DNA of 64,000 nt from Actinosynnema pretiosum. Lineage in GTDB: Bacteria; Actinomycetota; Actinomycetes; Mycobacteriales; Pseudonocardiaceae. Every line of letters starts with the position of its first letter. Position 1 is the first letter of the stretch. This document shows positions 27,194 through 34,649 of the stretch, piece after piece. Where the stretch lies: assembly GCF_024171695.1 (NCBI RefSeq), contig NZ_JAMTCF010000017.1:62001-126000 (forward strand), in the 5' to 3' direction. A program made the translations under genes and the position numbers. Below the pieces are notes generated by a model. The model had not been told where the DNA came from. It saw nothing but the letters and a program-made list of their open reading frames with translations, and made no database searches.

Positions 27194-27290
27194 ATCGTGC
27201 ATCCCGTCGTCCAACTCCACCCTAACGCCGATAGTCCTGGTGACGGGTCGTTTGACCTGGCACGTCACGGCTCAGGATGAGGAGGCGGGG

Positions 27291-27524
27291 ATGGATGTGG
27301 TGGTGCACCCCAGGTTCGGGGACGGCGCGCGGGTCGACAAGGACGGCGCTGGACGCCCGCGACTCGTTTTAGACCTCGGCACCGGCGAAGTGATCTTCGA
27401 GCTCAACGGAGAGCCGGGATGCGTCGAGCTGGCCGCGCTGTTCGCCGACCGCGTCGCCGATCAAGCGCTGCTGTTCGCCGCTCGCTGCCGTGACCTGCTC
27501 GACCAGAGCCAGACGACGCACTGA
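27291..27524 (+). CDS. Small unknown AICE protein
   Basis: This 77-residue acidic protein, MDVVVHPRFGDGARVDKDGAG onward, has a beta-rich first half and a helical Ala-rich second half (ELAALFADRVADQALLFAARC). ATG 27291 has GAGGAGG upstream. No family is recognised. It is divergent from the XRE regulator and may be the gene that regulator controls. Confidence 0.65.
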   Translation: MDVVVHPRFGDGARVDKDGAGRPRLVLDLGTGEVIFELNGEPGCVELAALFADRVADQALLFAARCRDLLDQSQTTH

Positions 27525-27543
27525 GGACTTCGGGGAGGCTGCT

Positions 27544-27750
27544 GTGGAGGTGGACGGCATAGGTGGTGCCGCTGAAGGCACGTGGGAGGACGTCCGGGTG
27601 CGGATGGATCGCCTGGGCGCCAAGGTCGATGGGCTGACTAGTCGGCTGTCCGACGTGGAAGCTCGTCTGCGCGATCAAGGCGTTCCTCCACAGCGGCGAG
27701 GCGGTCCGCGATCTGGTCCACGGCGCGCTCAAGGCGGTGCAGGGTCGTGA
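27544..27750 (+). CDS. Possible small coiled-coil protein
   Basis: The GTG 27544 start, with GGGGAGG five bases upstream, opens a 68-residue frame. Its middle, VRVRMDRLGAKVDGLTSRL and the following SDVEARL, has clean heptads and would form a coiled coil. The last third is Arg/Gly/Pro-rich. The final 113 bp overlap the 3' end of the GntR gene on the opposite strand, where the frame may be only a shadow. It lies 19 bp after the previous small gene. It is kept because of the ribosome site and the heptads, but is uncertain. Confidence 0.4.
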   Translation: MEVDGIGGAAEGTWEDVRVRMDRLGAKVDGLTSRLSDVEARLRDQGVPPQRRGGPRSGPRRAQGGAGS

Positions 27751-28021
27751 GGACGTCGGCGGCTGCCGGGGGCGCTTCCTCGGCGGACGGGGTGCGGAGC
27801 ACGAACACGCCCTTGCCCTGCCGGGAGATCACCAGCCCCTCGGTGGTGAGCACCTTGATGGCCTCGCGCACGGTCATCACCGCGATCCCCGCGCGCTTGG
27901 CCAGCTCGCCCATCGTGGGGAGCTGGTCCCCCGGCTTGTAGTCCCCGGCCGCGATCGCGCGGCGCAGGTCGTCGGCCAGCCGCAGGTAGGCGGGGCGGCT
28001 GTCTGCGGCCTCGGTGCTCAT
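27638..28021 (-). CDS. GntR-family repressor (KorSA-like)
   Basis: This 127-residue protein has a GntR winged helix-turn-helix at residues 8-75 (YLRLADDLRRAIAAGDYKPG, LPTMGELAKRAG, MTVREAIKVL). A short coiled-coil tail (RLERAVDQIADRLAAVEERL) replaces the usual effector domain. In pSAM2 the GntR protein KorSA represses pra and thereby controls excision and replication; the same arrangement is seen here with the divergent Pra-like gene. Its ATG has TAGAGT exactly 7 bases upstream, indicating a leaderless transcript. Palindromes at 28045-28066 lie between the two genes. Confidence 0.88.
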   Translation of the reverse strand: MSTEAADSRPAYLRLADDLRRAIAAGDYKPGDQLPTMGELAKRAGIAVMTVREAIKVLTTEGLVISRQGKGVFVLRTPSAEEAPPAAADVLTTLHRLERAVDQIADRLAAVEERLDRADELPRRTAD

Positions 28022-28044
28022 GAGGGCAACTCTATCGACAGATA

Positions 28045-28114
28045 CAGGTGATATGTAGATCACCTGATCGGGCTAACGTTCTCAGGAGACTCATACAGGT
28101 CATACAGCTAATAT
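28045..28114. promoter_or_regulatory. Operators between GntR repressor and Pra-like gene
   Basis: CAGGTGAT (28045-28052) and ATCACCTG (28059-28066) form a perfect 8-bp inverted repeat with a 6-base spacer. ATACAGGT recurs at 28093-28100 and a partial ATACAGCT follows. TAATAT at 28109-28114 is a likely -10 box for the plus-strand gene. The ATACAGGTxAT units are good GntR half-site candidates. Confidence 0.6.
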
Positions 28115-28170
28115 GGATGTGTAGCCCCCAGGTTCGGGGCAGAGGTCAACTAGCGGATGAGGTATCCAAG

Positions 28171-28602
28171 ATGGCTATTGCACCTGGTCACAGGTTTCCG
28201 ATCACCTTCGACGAGCTGTTCCCGCAGGGCTTCTTCGTGCTGAAGGTCGAGCGGGCCAAGGAGTTCGCGGAGGGCAAGGCACCGCGTGACGCGGTCGACA
28301 AGCTCTCCGGCCTGCCGGTCTGGACCGTGCAGGGGACCGACCCCTCAGCGCGCGGCAAGAACACCGGCATGGTCGTGAAGATCGCTTCGGAGTACCAGCC
28401 GGTACCGCCCGAGGTGCTGCCCGGAACGCCGTTCCGTCCGGCCGTGTTCGTCGGGCTGAAGGTCTCGCCCTATGTCCGTGACGGCTGGGTCAACTACACG
28501 GTCTGGGCTGACGAGATGGTCTCGCCGCAGGACGCCGCGAGGTCGCGCAGGTCCCCGAGCAAGTCGGACTCGACGGCGGGCGCGCCGCCTGCTGCCGCCT
28601 AG
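28171..28602 (+). CDS. Pra-like activator of AICE replication, integration and excision
   Basis: This 143-residue protein matches the small pSAM2 Pra-type family. It shows an N-terminal FPITFDELFPQGFFV block, a central AVDKLSGLPVWTVQ, then FVGLKVSPYVRDG and a Ser/Lys-rich tail. In pSAM2 Pra switches on rep, xis and int when the GntR repressor KorSA is absent. Here it is the first gene after the GntR operators. ATG 28171 has a weak GAGG about 9 bases upstream. The FtsK, Rep, Xis and Int genes follow in the same direction. Confidence 0.8.
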   Translation: MAIAPGHRFPITFDELFPQGFFVLKVERAKEFAEGKAPRDAVDKLSGLPVWTVQGTDPSARGKNTGMVVKIASEYQPVPPEVLPGTPFRPAVFVGLKVSPYVRDGWVNYTVWADEMVSPQDAARSRRSPSKSDSTAGAPPAAA

Positions 28603-28614
28603 GGGATGGTGATC

Positions 28615-28920
28615 ATGAGTGGTGCACGTGGACCCGAGCGGGCGCGCAGGGACGACTGGGAAGCCGTGACGCTGGCGACCACCTTGAAGCAGGTCCAGCA
28701 AGCCCTGTGGCGGGTCACCCCGGTTCCGGACGCGAGCGAGAAGGCACTTCGCGCGTTCTACACCCGCGCTGCGGCTGAGTACCGGCGCGTGGCGCGAACC
28801 GATCCCGACCACCGGCACGAGGCGCTAGCCCACGCGCAGGTGGAGACGAACCACCTCGAACGGCTGACGGAAAAGCCGGTCAGCGGTCGTGACCTGCTCG
28901 CCCAGGACGAGGGGGAGTAA
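28615..28920 (+). CDS. AMED_5909-like small protein
   Basis: This helical protein of about 101 residues (WEAVTLATTLKQVQQALWRV, YTRAAAEYRRVARTDPDHRHEALAHAQVE) resembles the AMED_5909 family seen in Pseudonocardiaceae AICEs. The function is unknown. ATG 28615 is preferred, with AGGGGATGG before it; the in-frame ATG at 28606 lacks a ribosome site. It follows the Pra-like gene by 12 bp. Confidence 0.7.
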   Translation: MSGARGPERARRDDWEAVTLATTLKQVQQALWRVTPVPDASEKALRAFYTRAAAEYRRVARTDPDHRHEALAHAQVETNHLERLTEKPVSGRDLLAQDEGE

Positions 28921-29192
28921 CAGCCGGACCGACCGGTGCTGTGCACGCGCGTGGGGCTCGTCCCCGTCGTGCTGATGGCGCGCGCCCTGATCACAACTGA
29001 ACACGTTCTCCGCCGGTGGTGTGGGTCGCGGGGAGGCAGACCAAGTCTTGGCGGGCCAGGCTGCTTCCCTGCGACTCACATGACCGGTTTCTCCTGCACT
29101 TGTTGCCGCACAAGGGATTCCAGTCATGCAGAGGGTATCCGTCCGTGGGGGCACCGCGTCAAGCGAACGCGCTGCCCTGTTCGTGTGCAAGT

Positions 29193-29207
29193 CCCCGCTG
29201 AGCGGGG
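29193..29207 (+). promoter_or_regulatory. Hairpin over the FtsK gene ribosome site
   Basis: CCCCG pairs with CGGGG around CTGAG, just before the weak GGGGGTGGG that serves the ATG at 29218. It could dampen translation of the translocase. The gap 28921-29217 holds no gene and may contain a transfer locus, but no repeat family was recognised there. Confidence 0.35.
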
Positions 29208-29217
29208 GTGGGTTCTG

Positions 29218-30693
29218 ATGGCGCGCTGGGTCGACCCCGCTCCGTTCGAGGGCGTCCGGCCTCGGGTGCCGTGGTGGATGTTGGTGCCGGGCAAGCTCAA
29301 GGTGATCGCCTTCGTGGCCGCCCTCGGGTGGCTCGTGCCGGTCGTCCTCGTGCGCCTGGCGCTCGTGGTGCTGCGCTACCCGGTGGCCGTGCTGGTGCCG
29401 GTCGCGGTGGTCTGGTGCTCGTCGTCCTACGGGCTGCCGCCGCTGGTCCTGGGCGTGCTCGCACTGGCTGCGGCCCTGGTCATCTGGTTCGGCCTCGACC
29501 GGGCCTCGTTCCTGCGGCTGGTGTGGTTCCGGCTGGTCACCGAGTGGCGGCGGGCCACCGTCTACGCCCCGCGCTGGCGCACCACCATGCGGCTGGCTGA
29601 GCTGGCCAAGGAGAGCCGGGGGCGCGAGTACCTGCCCCGGCTGCGGCGGGTGCGCTCGGAGGGCTGGCGGGACCGGGTGCGGGTCCGGATGGTCCCCGCG
29701 CAGTCCTCCGACGCCTGGGAGCTGCGCCGTGACGGCCTGGCGCACTCGTTCAACTCCCGGTCGTGCCGGGTCCGGGTGCTCAAGCCGCGCACGATCGAAC
29801 TCGACTTCGTGCACTCCGACCCGCTCGCCCGGCCGGTTCCGGTCCCGGCGCTGGCTCAGGACGCTGACGCGGTGGACCTCAAGCGGGTCGTGGTCGGCCG
29901 CACCGAGACCGGTCGTCCGTGGCGGATTCGCTTGCAGGGCAACCAGATCCTCGGCGTCGGTGTGCCCGGCGCGGGTAAGGGATCGCTCCTCTGGTCGTTG
30001 GTGTGGAACCTCGCCCCGGCAGTGCGCGGCGGCCTGGTGCGCCTGTACGGCATCGACCCCAAGGGCGGGATGGAACTGGGGCAGTGCCCCGACGCCTTCA
30101 CCCGCCTGGTGTTCGACAACGGCCGCGAGGCTGTCGAGCTGCTGGAGGAACTGGCGGCGGAGGTCAAGGAGCGCGCCGCTCGGTACCGGGGCGTCCGGCG
30201 GCTGTGGGCCCGGTCCAGCGATGAGCCGTTCACGGTCCTGGTGGTCGACGAGCTGGCGGACCTGATCGCCTACCAGGCTGACAAGGGCCTGCGGGAACGG
30301 GCGCTGCGCGCCTTGCAGACCGTCACCTCTCAGGGCCGCGCCCCTGGTTACGCCGTCGTCGGCCTGGTGCAGGACCCGCGCAAGGAGGTCGTGGCCTTCC
30401 GGCACCTGTTCGGCACACGGGTTGCGCTGCGCCTGGACGAGGCGGTCCAGGTGGACATGGTCCTAGGCGATGGTGCCCGGCAACGCGGTGCGGCTGCCCA
30501 TGAGATCAGCGAGAGCACGCCGGGCGTGGCCTGGGTGAAGACGGACGGCAAGGGACAGCCGGAGCGCGCCCGCGCCTTCCACGTCACCGACGCCGACCTT
30601 GTCGAGCTGGCGCTCTACCTGACCGCCACCGATGCCACCGTGCACAACTTCCCCGCCCGTCCCGGCGACACGACCGGAGGTGCTGCGGCATGA
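29218..30693 (+). CDS. FtsK/SpoIIIE-type DNA translocase (TraB/TraSA-like)
   Basis: This 491-residue membrane-anchored motor has two or three hydrophobic segments (about 25-90) followed by a cytosolic ATPase. Walker A is GVPGAGKGS with Lys254, and Walker B is FTVLVVDELADL. A conserved VTSQGRAPGYAVVGLVQDPRKE block is also present. Relatives in AICEs and Streptomyces plasmids move double-stranded DNA from cell to cell as a hexamer, without relaxase or type IV secretion. ATG 29218 is chosen; the open frame upstream to 28936 is not protein-like. The stop overlaps the next ATG (ATGA). Confidence 0.92.
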   Translation: MARWVDPAPFEGVRPRVPWWMLVPGKLKVIAFVAALGWLVPVVLVRLALVVLRYPVAVLVPVAVVWCSSSYGLPPLVLGVLALAAALVIWFGLDRASFLRLVWFRLVTEWRRATVYAPRWRTTMRLAELAKESRGREYLPRLRRVRSEGWRDRVRVRMVPAQSSDAWELRRDGLAHSFNSRSCRVRVLKPRTIELDFVHSDPLARPVPVPALAQDADAVDLKRVVVGRTETGRPWRIRLQGNQILGVGVPGAGKGSLLWSLVWNLAPAVRGGLVRLYGIDPKGGMELGQCPDAFTRLVFDNGREAVELLEELAAEVKERAARYRGVRRLWARSSDEPFTVLVVDELADLIAYQADKGLRERALRALQTVTSQGRAPGYAVVGLVQDPRKEVVAFRHLFGTRVALRLDEAVQVDMVLGDGARQRGAAAHEISESTPGVAWVKTDGKGQPERARAFHVTDADLVELALYLTATDATVHNFPARPGDTTGGAAA

Positions 30694-32357
30694 GCGAGTC
30701 CACCAACCCCGTCGTCCCGGCCGTGCCCCTCGACGTGGCGGGCATGACCTCGGCCGAACGCGCCCGGATGCCGCTGTTCCTGGACGTGGTCAAGGCGGCG
30801 GCCGAACAGCACGGCGTGTGCACCCGTCCCATCCTGCGCGAGGTGGTCGACCTCGACTCCGGGGAAGTGCGCATCGTCGGCGTCCGCTGCAACTCCACGC
30901 AGGCGTCCAAGTGCGCGGCCTGCGCCGACCGCAACCGCCGCTCCCGCATGGCCCAGTGCCGCGAGGGCTGGCACCTCGACGCTGAGCCTGTGGCGGAGCG
31001 CCACGCCCCGAACGACGATCAGGTGGGACTGGTGACCTACCGGGCCGACCTCACCGCCGAGTACCGGCGGGCTGCCGCCGAGGGCGACCACGACCAGGTT
31101 GAGGACCTGCGCGAGGGCATCCGGGAAGCCGATGCCGACCTGCGCGCGGAGGGCGTCCGCGGGAACCTTCCCAGCGTCGAACGCGACCCCCGACCGGCGC
31201 CCGCGCGTTCCACCCGGCGACGCCAGGACACGCCGAACCTGCCCCGCCGGAAGGTCTCCAAGCACACCGTGGGGCGGGAGTTCGCGGGCAAGTACCGGCC
31301 CTCGACCTTCATCACCCTGACCCTGGACACCTACGGCCCGGTCACCTCCGAAGGTGCCCCGGCCGACCCCGGCGCGTACGACTACCGGCGGGCCGCTCGG
31401 GACGCGGTCCACTTCGCCTCCCTGGTCGACCGCTGGTGGCAGAACCTCCGGCGGGTCGTCGGGTTCGACGCCCAGTACTTCGGCACGGTCGAACCGCAGC
31501 GCCGCATCACCCCGCACGCGCACTTCGCCGTGCGCGGCTCGATCCCGCACAAGGTCGTCCGCCAGGTGACCGCCGCGACTTACCTCCAGGTCTGGTGGCC
31601 CGACCACGATCAGGTGCGGTACGCGGGCGACCGGCTCCCGGTCTGGGACACCCGCCAGGCGGGTTTCGTGGACCCCGAAACCGAGCGCCTGCTGACCCCG
31701 TGGGCCGACGCGGTGGCCGATCTGGATGAACCGGCCCACGTTGCCCGGTTCGGCCCGCAGGTGCACTCCAAGGGCATCCTCGGCGGCACCGAGGAATCCG
31801 GGCGGCACATCGGCTACCTGACCAAGTACCTCACCAAGTCGATCACCGAAGTGGTGGACGCGGACACCACGCCGCGCCTGGCCGACCACGCCGACCGCCT
31901 GGCGGCCGAACTCGCCCTCACCCCGTGCTCGGAGCGCTGCGCGGTCTGGCTGCTCTACGGGGTCCAGCCCAAGGGCGTCTCCTCCCGCACCACCCCCGGC
32001 CACTGCAAGGGCAAGGCCCACCGCCGCGACACCCTCGGCCTGCCCGGTCGCCGGGTGCTGGTCTCGCGCCGCTGGTCCGGCAAGACCCTGTCCGAGCACA
32101 AGGCGGACCGGGCCGCGTTCGTCCGGGAAGCCTTGGCCGCCGCTGGCATCGCCAAGCCCGACGACACCACCGCCCGGCTCCAGTGGGGGCCGGTCCAGCC
32201 GGGGGACCCGCACGCCCCGTCACGGGCCGAACTGCTCATGCACATGATCGCCCAGCGGTTGGCTTGGCAAGCCGAGTACCAGCGGGCGCAAGCGGTCCTC
32301 ACGCACCTGCCACCTCCACGGCCCGGTGTTTCAGCAACTTCGCCGGTAGCGGCCTGA
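30690..32357 (+). CDS. AICE rolling-circle replication initiator (RepSA-like)
   Basis: This 555-residue protein starts the replication of the excised element. A zinc-type Cys cluster lies near residues 67-80 (CNSTQASKCAACADRNRR). The HUH motif is PHAHFAV with His276 and His278. The catalytic Tyr block is YLTKYLTK at about 376-383. This order is that of pSAM2 RepSA. The ATG overlaps the translocase stop. A downstream Cys pair (PCSERC) and PPRPGVSATS tail are also seen. It requires the Xis/Int genes that follow for mobilisation. Confidence 0.9.
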   Translation: MSESTNPVVPAVPLDVAGMTSAERARMPLFLDVVKAAAEQHGVCTRPILREVVDLDSGEVRIVGVRCNSTQASKCAACADRNRRSRMAQCREGWHLDAEPVAERHAPNDDQVGLVTYRADLTAEYRRAAAEGDHDQVEDLREGIREADADLRAEGVRGNLPSVERDPRPAPARSTRRRQDTPNLPRRKVSKHTVGREFAGKYRPSTFITLTLDTYGPVTSEGAPADPGAYDYRRAARDAVHFASLVDRWWQNLRRVVGFDAQYFGTVEPQRRITPHAHFAVRGSIPHKVVRQVTAATYLQVWWPDHDQVRYAGDRLPVWDTRQAGFVDPETERLLTPWADAVADLDEPAHVARFGPQVHSKGILGGTEESGRHIGYLTKYLTKSITEVVDADTTPRLADHADRLAAELALTPCSERCAVWLLYGVQPKGVSSRTTPGHCKGKAHRRDTLGLPGRRVLVSRRWSGKTLSEHKADRAAFVREALAAAGIAKPDDTTARLQWGPVQPGDPHAPSRAELLMHMIAQRLAWQAEYQRAQAVLTHLPPPRPGVSATSPVAA

Positions 32358-32371
32358 ACAGGGGGAATGGC

Positions 32372-32569
32372 ATGAGTGCGATGCGTGAGATAGATCCGCT
32401 GTGGACGGTGGAGGACGTCGCCGCGTACCTCCGGGTGCCGGTGAAGACGCTCTACCAGTGGAAGTGGCGCGGTGAGGGGCCGCCCGTCCGGAAGATCGGG
32501 AAGCACCTGCGGTACGTGCCTGATCAGGTGCGCGCGTGGGTTGACGGCCCGTCCGGTCGAGCGGCTTAG
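32372..32569 (+). CDS. xis: Excisionase (Xis), MerR-like HTH
   Basis: This 65-residue protein has a winged helix-turn-helix (LWTVEDVAAYLRVPVKTLYQW, then KWRGEGPPVRKIGKHLRY). The pattern is that of excisionases that bend attL/attR DNA to steer integrase toward excision. ATG 32372 has AGGGGGA upstream. It lies 14 bp after rep and 10 bp before int, the usual AICE order. Confidence 0.9.
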   Translation: MSAMREIDPLWTVEDVAAYLRVPVKTLYQWKWRGEGPPVRKIGKHLRYVPDQVRAWVDGPSGRAA

Positions 32570-32579
32570 GGGGGCGGCC

Positions 32580-33815
32580 GTGGGACACGTCGAAGATCGC
32601 TGGTGGAAGACCGTTACCGACCCGGAGACGGGCAAGGACAAGCGGGTCAAGACGGCCCTGTACGGACGGGGGTTGCGGTACCGGGTCCGCTACCACGATC
32701 TGGAGGAGAGGGAACGGGGCAAGAGCTTCCCGGACCGCGCCAAGAAGGCGGCGGAGGACTTCCTTCTCAAGGTCGAGTCGACCAAGCAGAGCGGCGACTA
32801 CCGTGACCCGGAGGCCGGTCGCGTCACGCTGAGGGCCTACGGCGACGAGTGGTTTCGCGGCATGGCCTTCTCCGGCGGGACGCGGAACTCCGTGCGGAGT
32901 CGGCTGGACAGCTTGATCTATCCCAAGCTGGGCGAAGTCCAGTTGGGGGCGCTGCTGCCCCGGCACATCCGCGACTGGTTGGGGTGGCTGACCTCGAAGA
33001 AGATCGCCAACAGCACGCGCGCCGTGTGCTTCGTCCACCTCTCCGCGATCCTGGACGCTGCGGTGGACGACAAGCGGATCACCTCGAACCCGTGCCGGGT
33101 CAAGAGCGTTCCCCGGCCGCAACCGGACAAGCGGAAGATCGTCCCGTGGACGCCGGAGAAGGTCGCAGCGGTGGAGGTCGAGCTGCCGGAGCGCTACCGG
33201 CTCACGGTCGCCCTGGCGGCTGGTTGCGGGCTCAGGCAGGGGGAGGTGTTCGGGCTCTCCGACGCGGACATCGACCGTGGGGCGAACTCGCTCAACATCG
33301 TTCGGCAAGTGACGGTGGTCGACAACCGGCTCGTGTTCGCGCCTCCGAAAGGTGGGAAAGAGCGCTCGTTGCCGCTGGCGGGGTCAGTGCTGCGGGAGAT
33401 CGACGCGCACGCGGAGAAGTTTCAGCCGGTCGTGGTCACGCTGCCGTGGAAGGAACCGGACGGCCCGCCTGAGACTGCCCGTCTGATCTTGAGCACGGAG
33501 ACGGGCGGGGCGCTGTACCGGTCCGACTTCAACCGGCTGCACTGGCGGCCTGCCCTCGACCGGGCGGGAATGGGGCGGACCAAGCGTCAGGACGGGATGC
33601 ACGCGCTGCGGCACTTCTTCGCCTCGGTCCTGCTCGACGGTGGGGAGTCGATCAAAGCGCTTGCGGAGTGGCTGGGACACGCCGATCCCGCCTTCACGAT
33701 GCGCGTCTACACGCACCTGCTTCCCTCCAGCAATGACCGGACCCGGCGGGCGGTGGACAGGGCCATGCGGGCGGTGAGGGGTGAGACAGGCCCTGACGGC
33801 CTGGACACGGCCTAG
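32580..33815 (+). CDS. int: Tyrosine site-specific integrase
   Basis: This 411-residue phage-type recombinase has an arm-binding N-terminal part (about 1-70), a SAM-like core-binding domain (75-180) and a catalytic domain. Active residues are visible: Arg219 (CGLRQGE), His341 and Arg344 (HALRHF), His367 (LGHAD) and Tyr377 (RVYTH). GTG 32580 has AGGGGGG upstream. It should recombine attP with the sdaA 3' end. Its own last codons contain one set of the candidate arm-type sites (33796-33815), so coding and site function overlap. Confidence 0.95.
   Translation: MGHVEDRWWKTVTDPETGKDKRVKTALYGRGLRYRVRYHDLEERERGKSFPDRAKKAAEDFLLKVESTKQSGDYRDPEAGRVTLRAYGDEWFRGMAFSGGTRNSVRSRLDSLIYPKLGEVQLGALLPRHIRDWLGWLTSKKIANSTRAVCFVHLSAILDAAVDDKRITSNPCRVKSVPRPQPDKRKIVPWTPEKVAAVEVELPERYRLTVALAAGCGLRQGEVFGLSDADIDRGANSLNIVRQVTVVDNRLVFAPPKGGKERSLPLAGSVLREIDAHAEKFQPVVVTLPWKEPDGPPETARLILSTETGGALYRSDFNRLHWRPALDRAGMGRTKRQDGMHALRHFFASVLLDGGESIKALAEWLGHADPAFTMRVYTHLLPSSNDRTRRAVDRAMRAVRGETGPDGLDTA
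33796..33815 (+). promoter_or_regulatory. Candidate right arm-type integrase sites
   Basis: ACGGCCTGG (33796-33804) and ACGGCCTAG (33807-33815) repeat the left-end pair at 25513-25532 with the same 11-bp period and orientation. They form the last codons and stop of int. Confidence 0.5.
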
Positions 33816-33859
33816 AACCGGGGAGAGCTGGCTTGAGGCTGGTCAGCGGGATGTCTCCC

Positions 33860-33921
33860 TGAAGGTGAAGTACAAGGAGACGGCTCGGGGCGGGTTGGCC
33901 GTGAACGTCATCGAGTGCTGA
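33860..33921 (+). pseudogene. attR: displaced 3' end of host sdaA
   Basis: These 62 bases carry the original last codons and stop of sdaA (TARGGLAVNVIEC), cut off from the gene by the AICE. The first 25 are identical to attL. They have no start and are not expressed as protein. The original host terminator follows at 33950-33986, which supports this copy as the native one. Confidence 0.85.
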
Positions 33922-33924
33922 GCG

Positions 33925-33986
33925 GCTGTCCCGAAGCTGTCCCGAAGTGACGTGGCCCGCGCACCGATCCGGTGCGCGGGCCACGT
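33925..33986. terminator. Host sdaA terminator, now shared with glutathione peroxidase
   Basis: After a direct repeat GCTGTCCCGAA (33925-33935, 33936-33946), a perfect 17-bp stem (33950-33966 with 33970-33986) closes an ATC loop. It was the terminator of sdaA before insertion and now also serves the converging gene at 34034. Confidence 0.8.
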
Positions 33987-34033
33987 CGTCGTTCAGCTCC
34001 CGACGTCAGGTGCCAGGCGTCAGGCGTTCGGCG

Positions 34034-34525
34034 TCAGGCGTTCGGCAGAGCCGCCTCGACCGCGCGCACGACCGCCTCGTCCTCCGGTTCGGTCCGGGGG
34101 CGGAAGCGGGCCAGGACCTCGCCGTCGGGGGACAGCAGGAACTTCTCGAAGTTCCACTGCACGTCGCCCGCCGCGCCGTCCGCGTCCGCGCTCTCCACCA
34201 GGGCCTCGTACACCGGGTGCCGGTTCGCGCCGTTGACCTCGACCTTCTCGAACATCGGGAACGTCACGCCGTACGTCGCCGAGCAGAACGTGGCGATCTC
34301 CTCCGCCGTGCCCGGCTCCTGGCCGCCGAACTGGTTGCACGGGAAGCCCACCACGGAGAAGCCCTGCGGGGCGTACTTCGCGTGCAGCCGCTCCAGCGCC
34401 GAGTACTGCGGGGTCAGCCCGCACTTGGAGGCGACGTTGACCACCAGCAGCGCCTTGCCCCGCAGCGAACCGAGGCTGCTCGGCTCGCCCGTCAGGGTGT
34501 TCACCGCGATGTCGTGGATGCTCAT
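34034..34525 (-). CDS. Glutathione peroxidase family protein
   Basis: This 163-residue thiol peroxidase has the thioredoxin fold. The peroxidatic Cys is in VASKCGLTPQY (Cys in place of selenocysteine). Family blocks GFPCNQFGGQEPG with a second Cys and WNFEKFL follow. Bacterial members usually use thioredoxin rather than glutathione, and actinomycetes lack glutathione. Its ATG has TAGCCT exactly 7 bases upstream, so the transcript is probably leaderless. The stop codon lies in a small tandem repeat (GTCAGGCGTTCGGC twice), which may have shifted the C-terminus. Confidence 0.93.
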   Translation of the reverse strand: MSIHDIAVNTLTGEPSSLGSLRGKALLVVNVASKCGLTPQYSALERLHAKYAPQGFSVVGFPCNQFGGQEPGTAEEIATFCSATYGVTFPMFEKVEVNGANRHPVYEALVESADADGAAGDVQWNFEKFLLSPDGEVLARFRPRTEPEDEAVVRAVEAALPNA

Positions 34526-34614
34526 GGCGCACAGGCTACGGGTGCGTGATCGGGGCGTTCGGGTGACGCGGCGGGCTCGGGGTTTCCCTTGCGTTTCACG
34601 GATGTGAAGGACTG

Positions 34615-34644
34615 TTGACAAGGCAAACCCGCGCTCCCTACGGT
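34615..34644 (+). promoter_or_regulatory. Plus-strand promoter in an intergenic gap
   Basis: TTGACA (34615-34620), 18 bases and TACGGT (34639-34644) form a good vegetative promoter pointing to the right, between two minus-strand genes. A hairpin with T4 follows within 85 bases. No open frame is served by it. Confidence 0.55.
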
Positions 34645-34649
34645 CAGAG

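Larger units (their letters stand above)
25381..33884. mobile_element. AICE (pSAM2-like integrative and conjugative element) in sdaA
   Basis: This 8.5-kb element is bounded by a 25-bp identical core (25381-25405 and 33860-33884) within a 62-bp near-repeat of the sdaA 3' end. Its genes follow the AICE plan: regulators, Pra-like activator, AMED_5909-like protein, FtsK/TraB-type translocase, HUH replication initiator, Xis and tyrosine integrase next to attR. No antibiotic, restriction or other cargo gene is apparent. The element probably excises as a circle, replicates by rolling circle and transfers double-stranded DNA with the FtsK protein; this follows from the family. Integration in a protein-coding gene instead of a tRNA gene is unusual for AICEs. 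Confidence 0.93.

Noticed and set aside
29016..29201. Short plus-strand frame before the FtsK gene
   Set aside because: No ribosome site and no protein-like composition.
32619..32812. Two GACCCGGA octamers in int, similar to TraB recognition sites of Streptomyces plasmids
   Set aside because: Only two copies, both in frame as Asp-Pro-Glu codons, far apart. A transfer locus should hold a cluster.
32619..33815. Possible second recombination directionality factor or cargo gene overlapping int
   Set aside because: All other frames in int are shadows; xis is already present at 32372.
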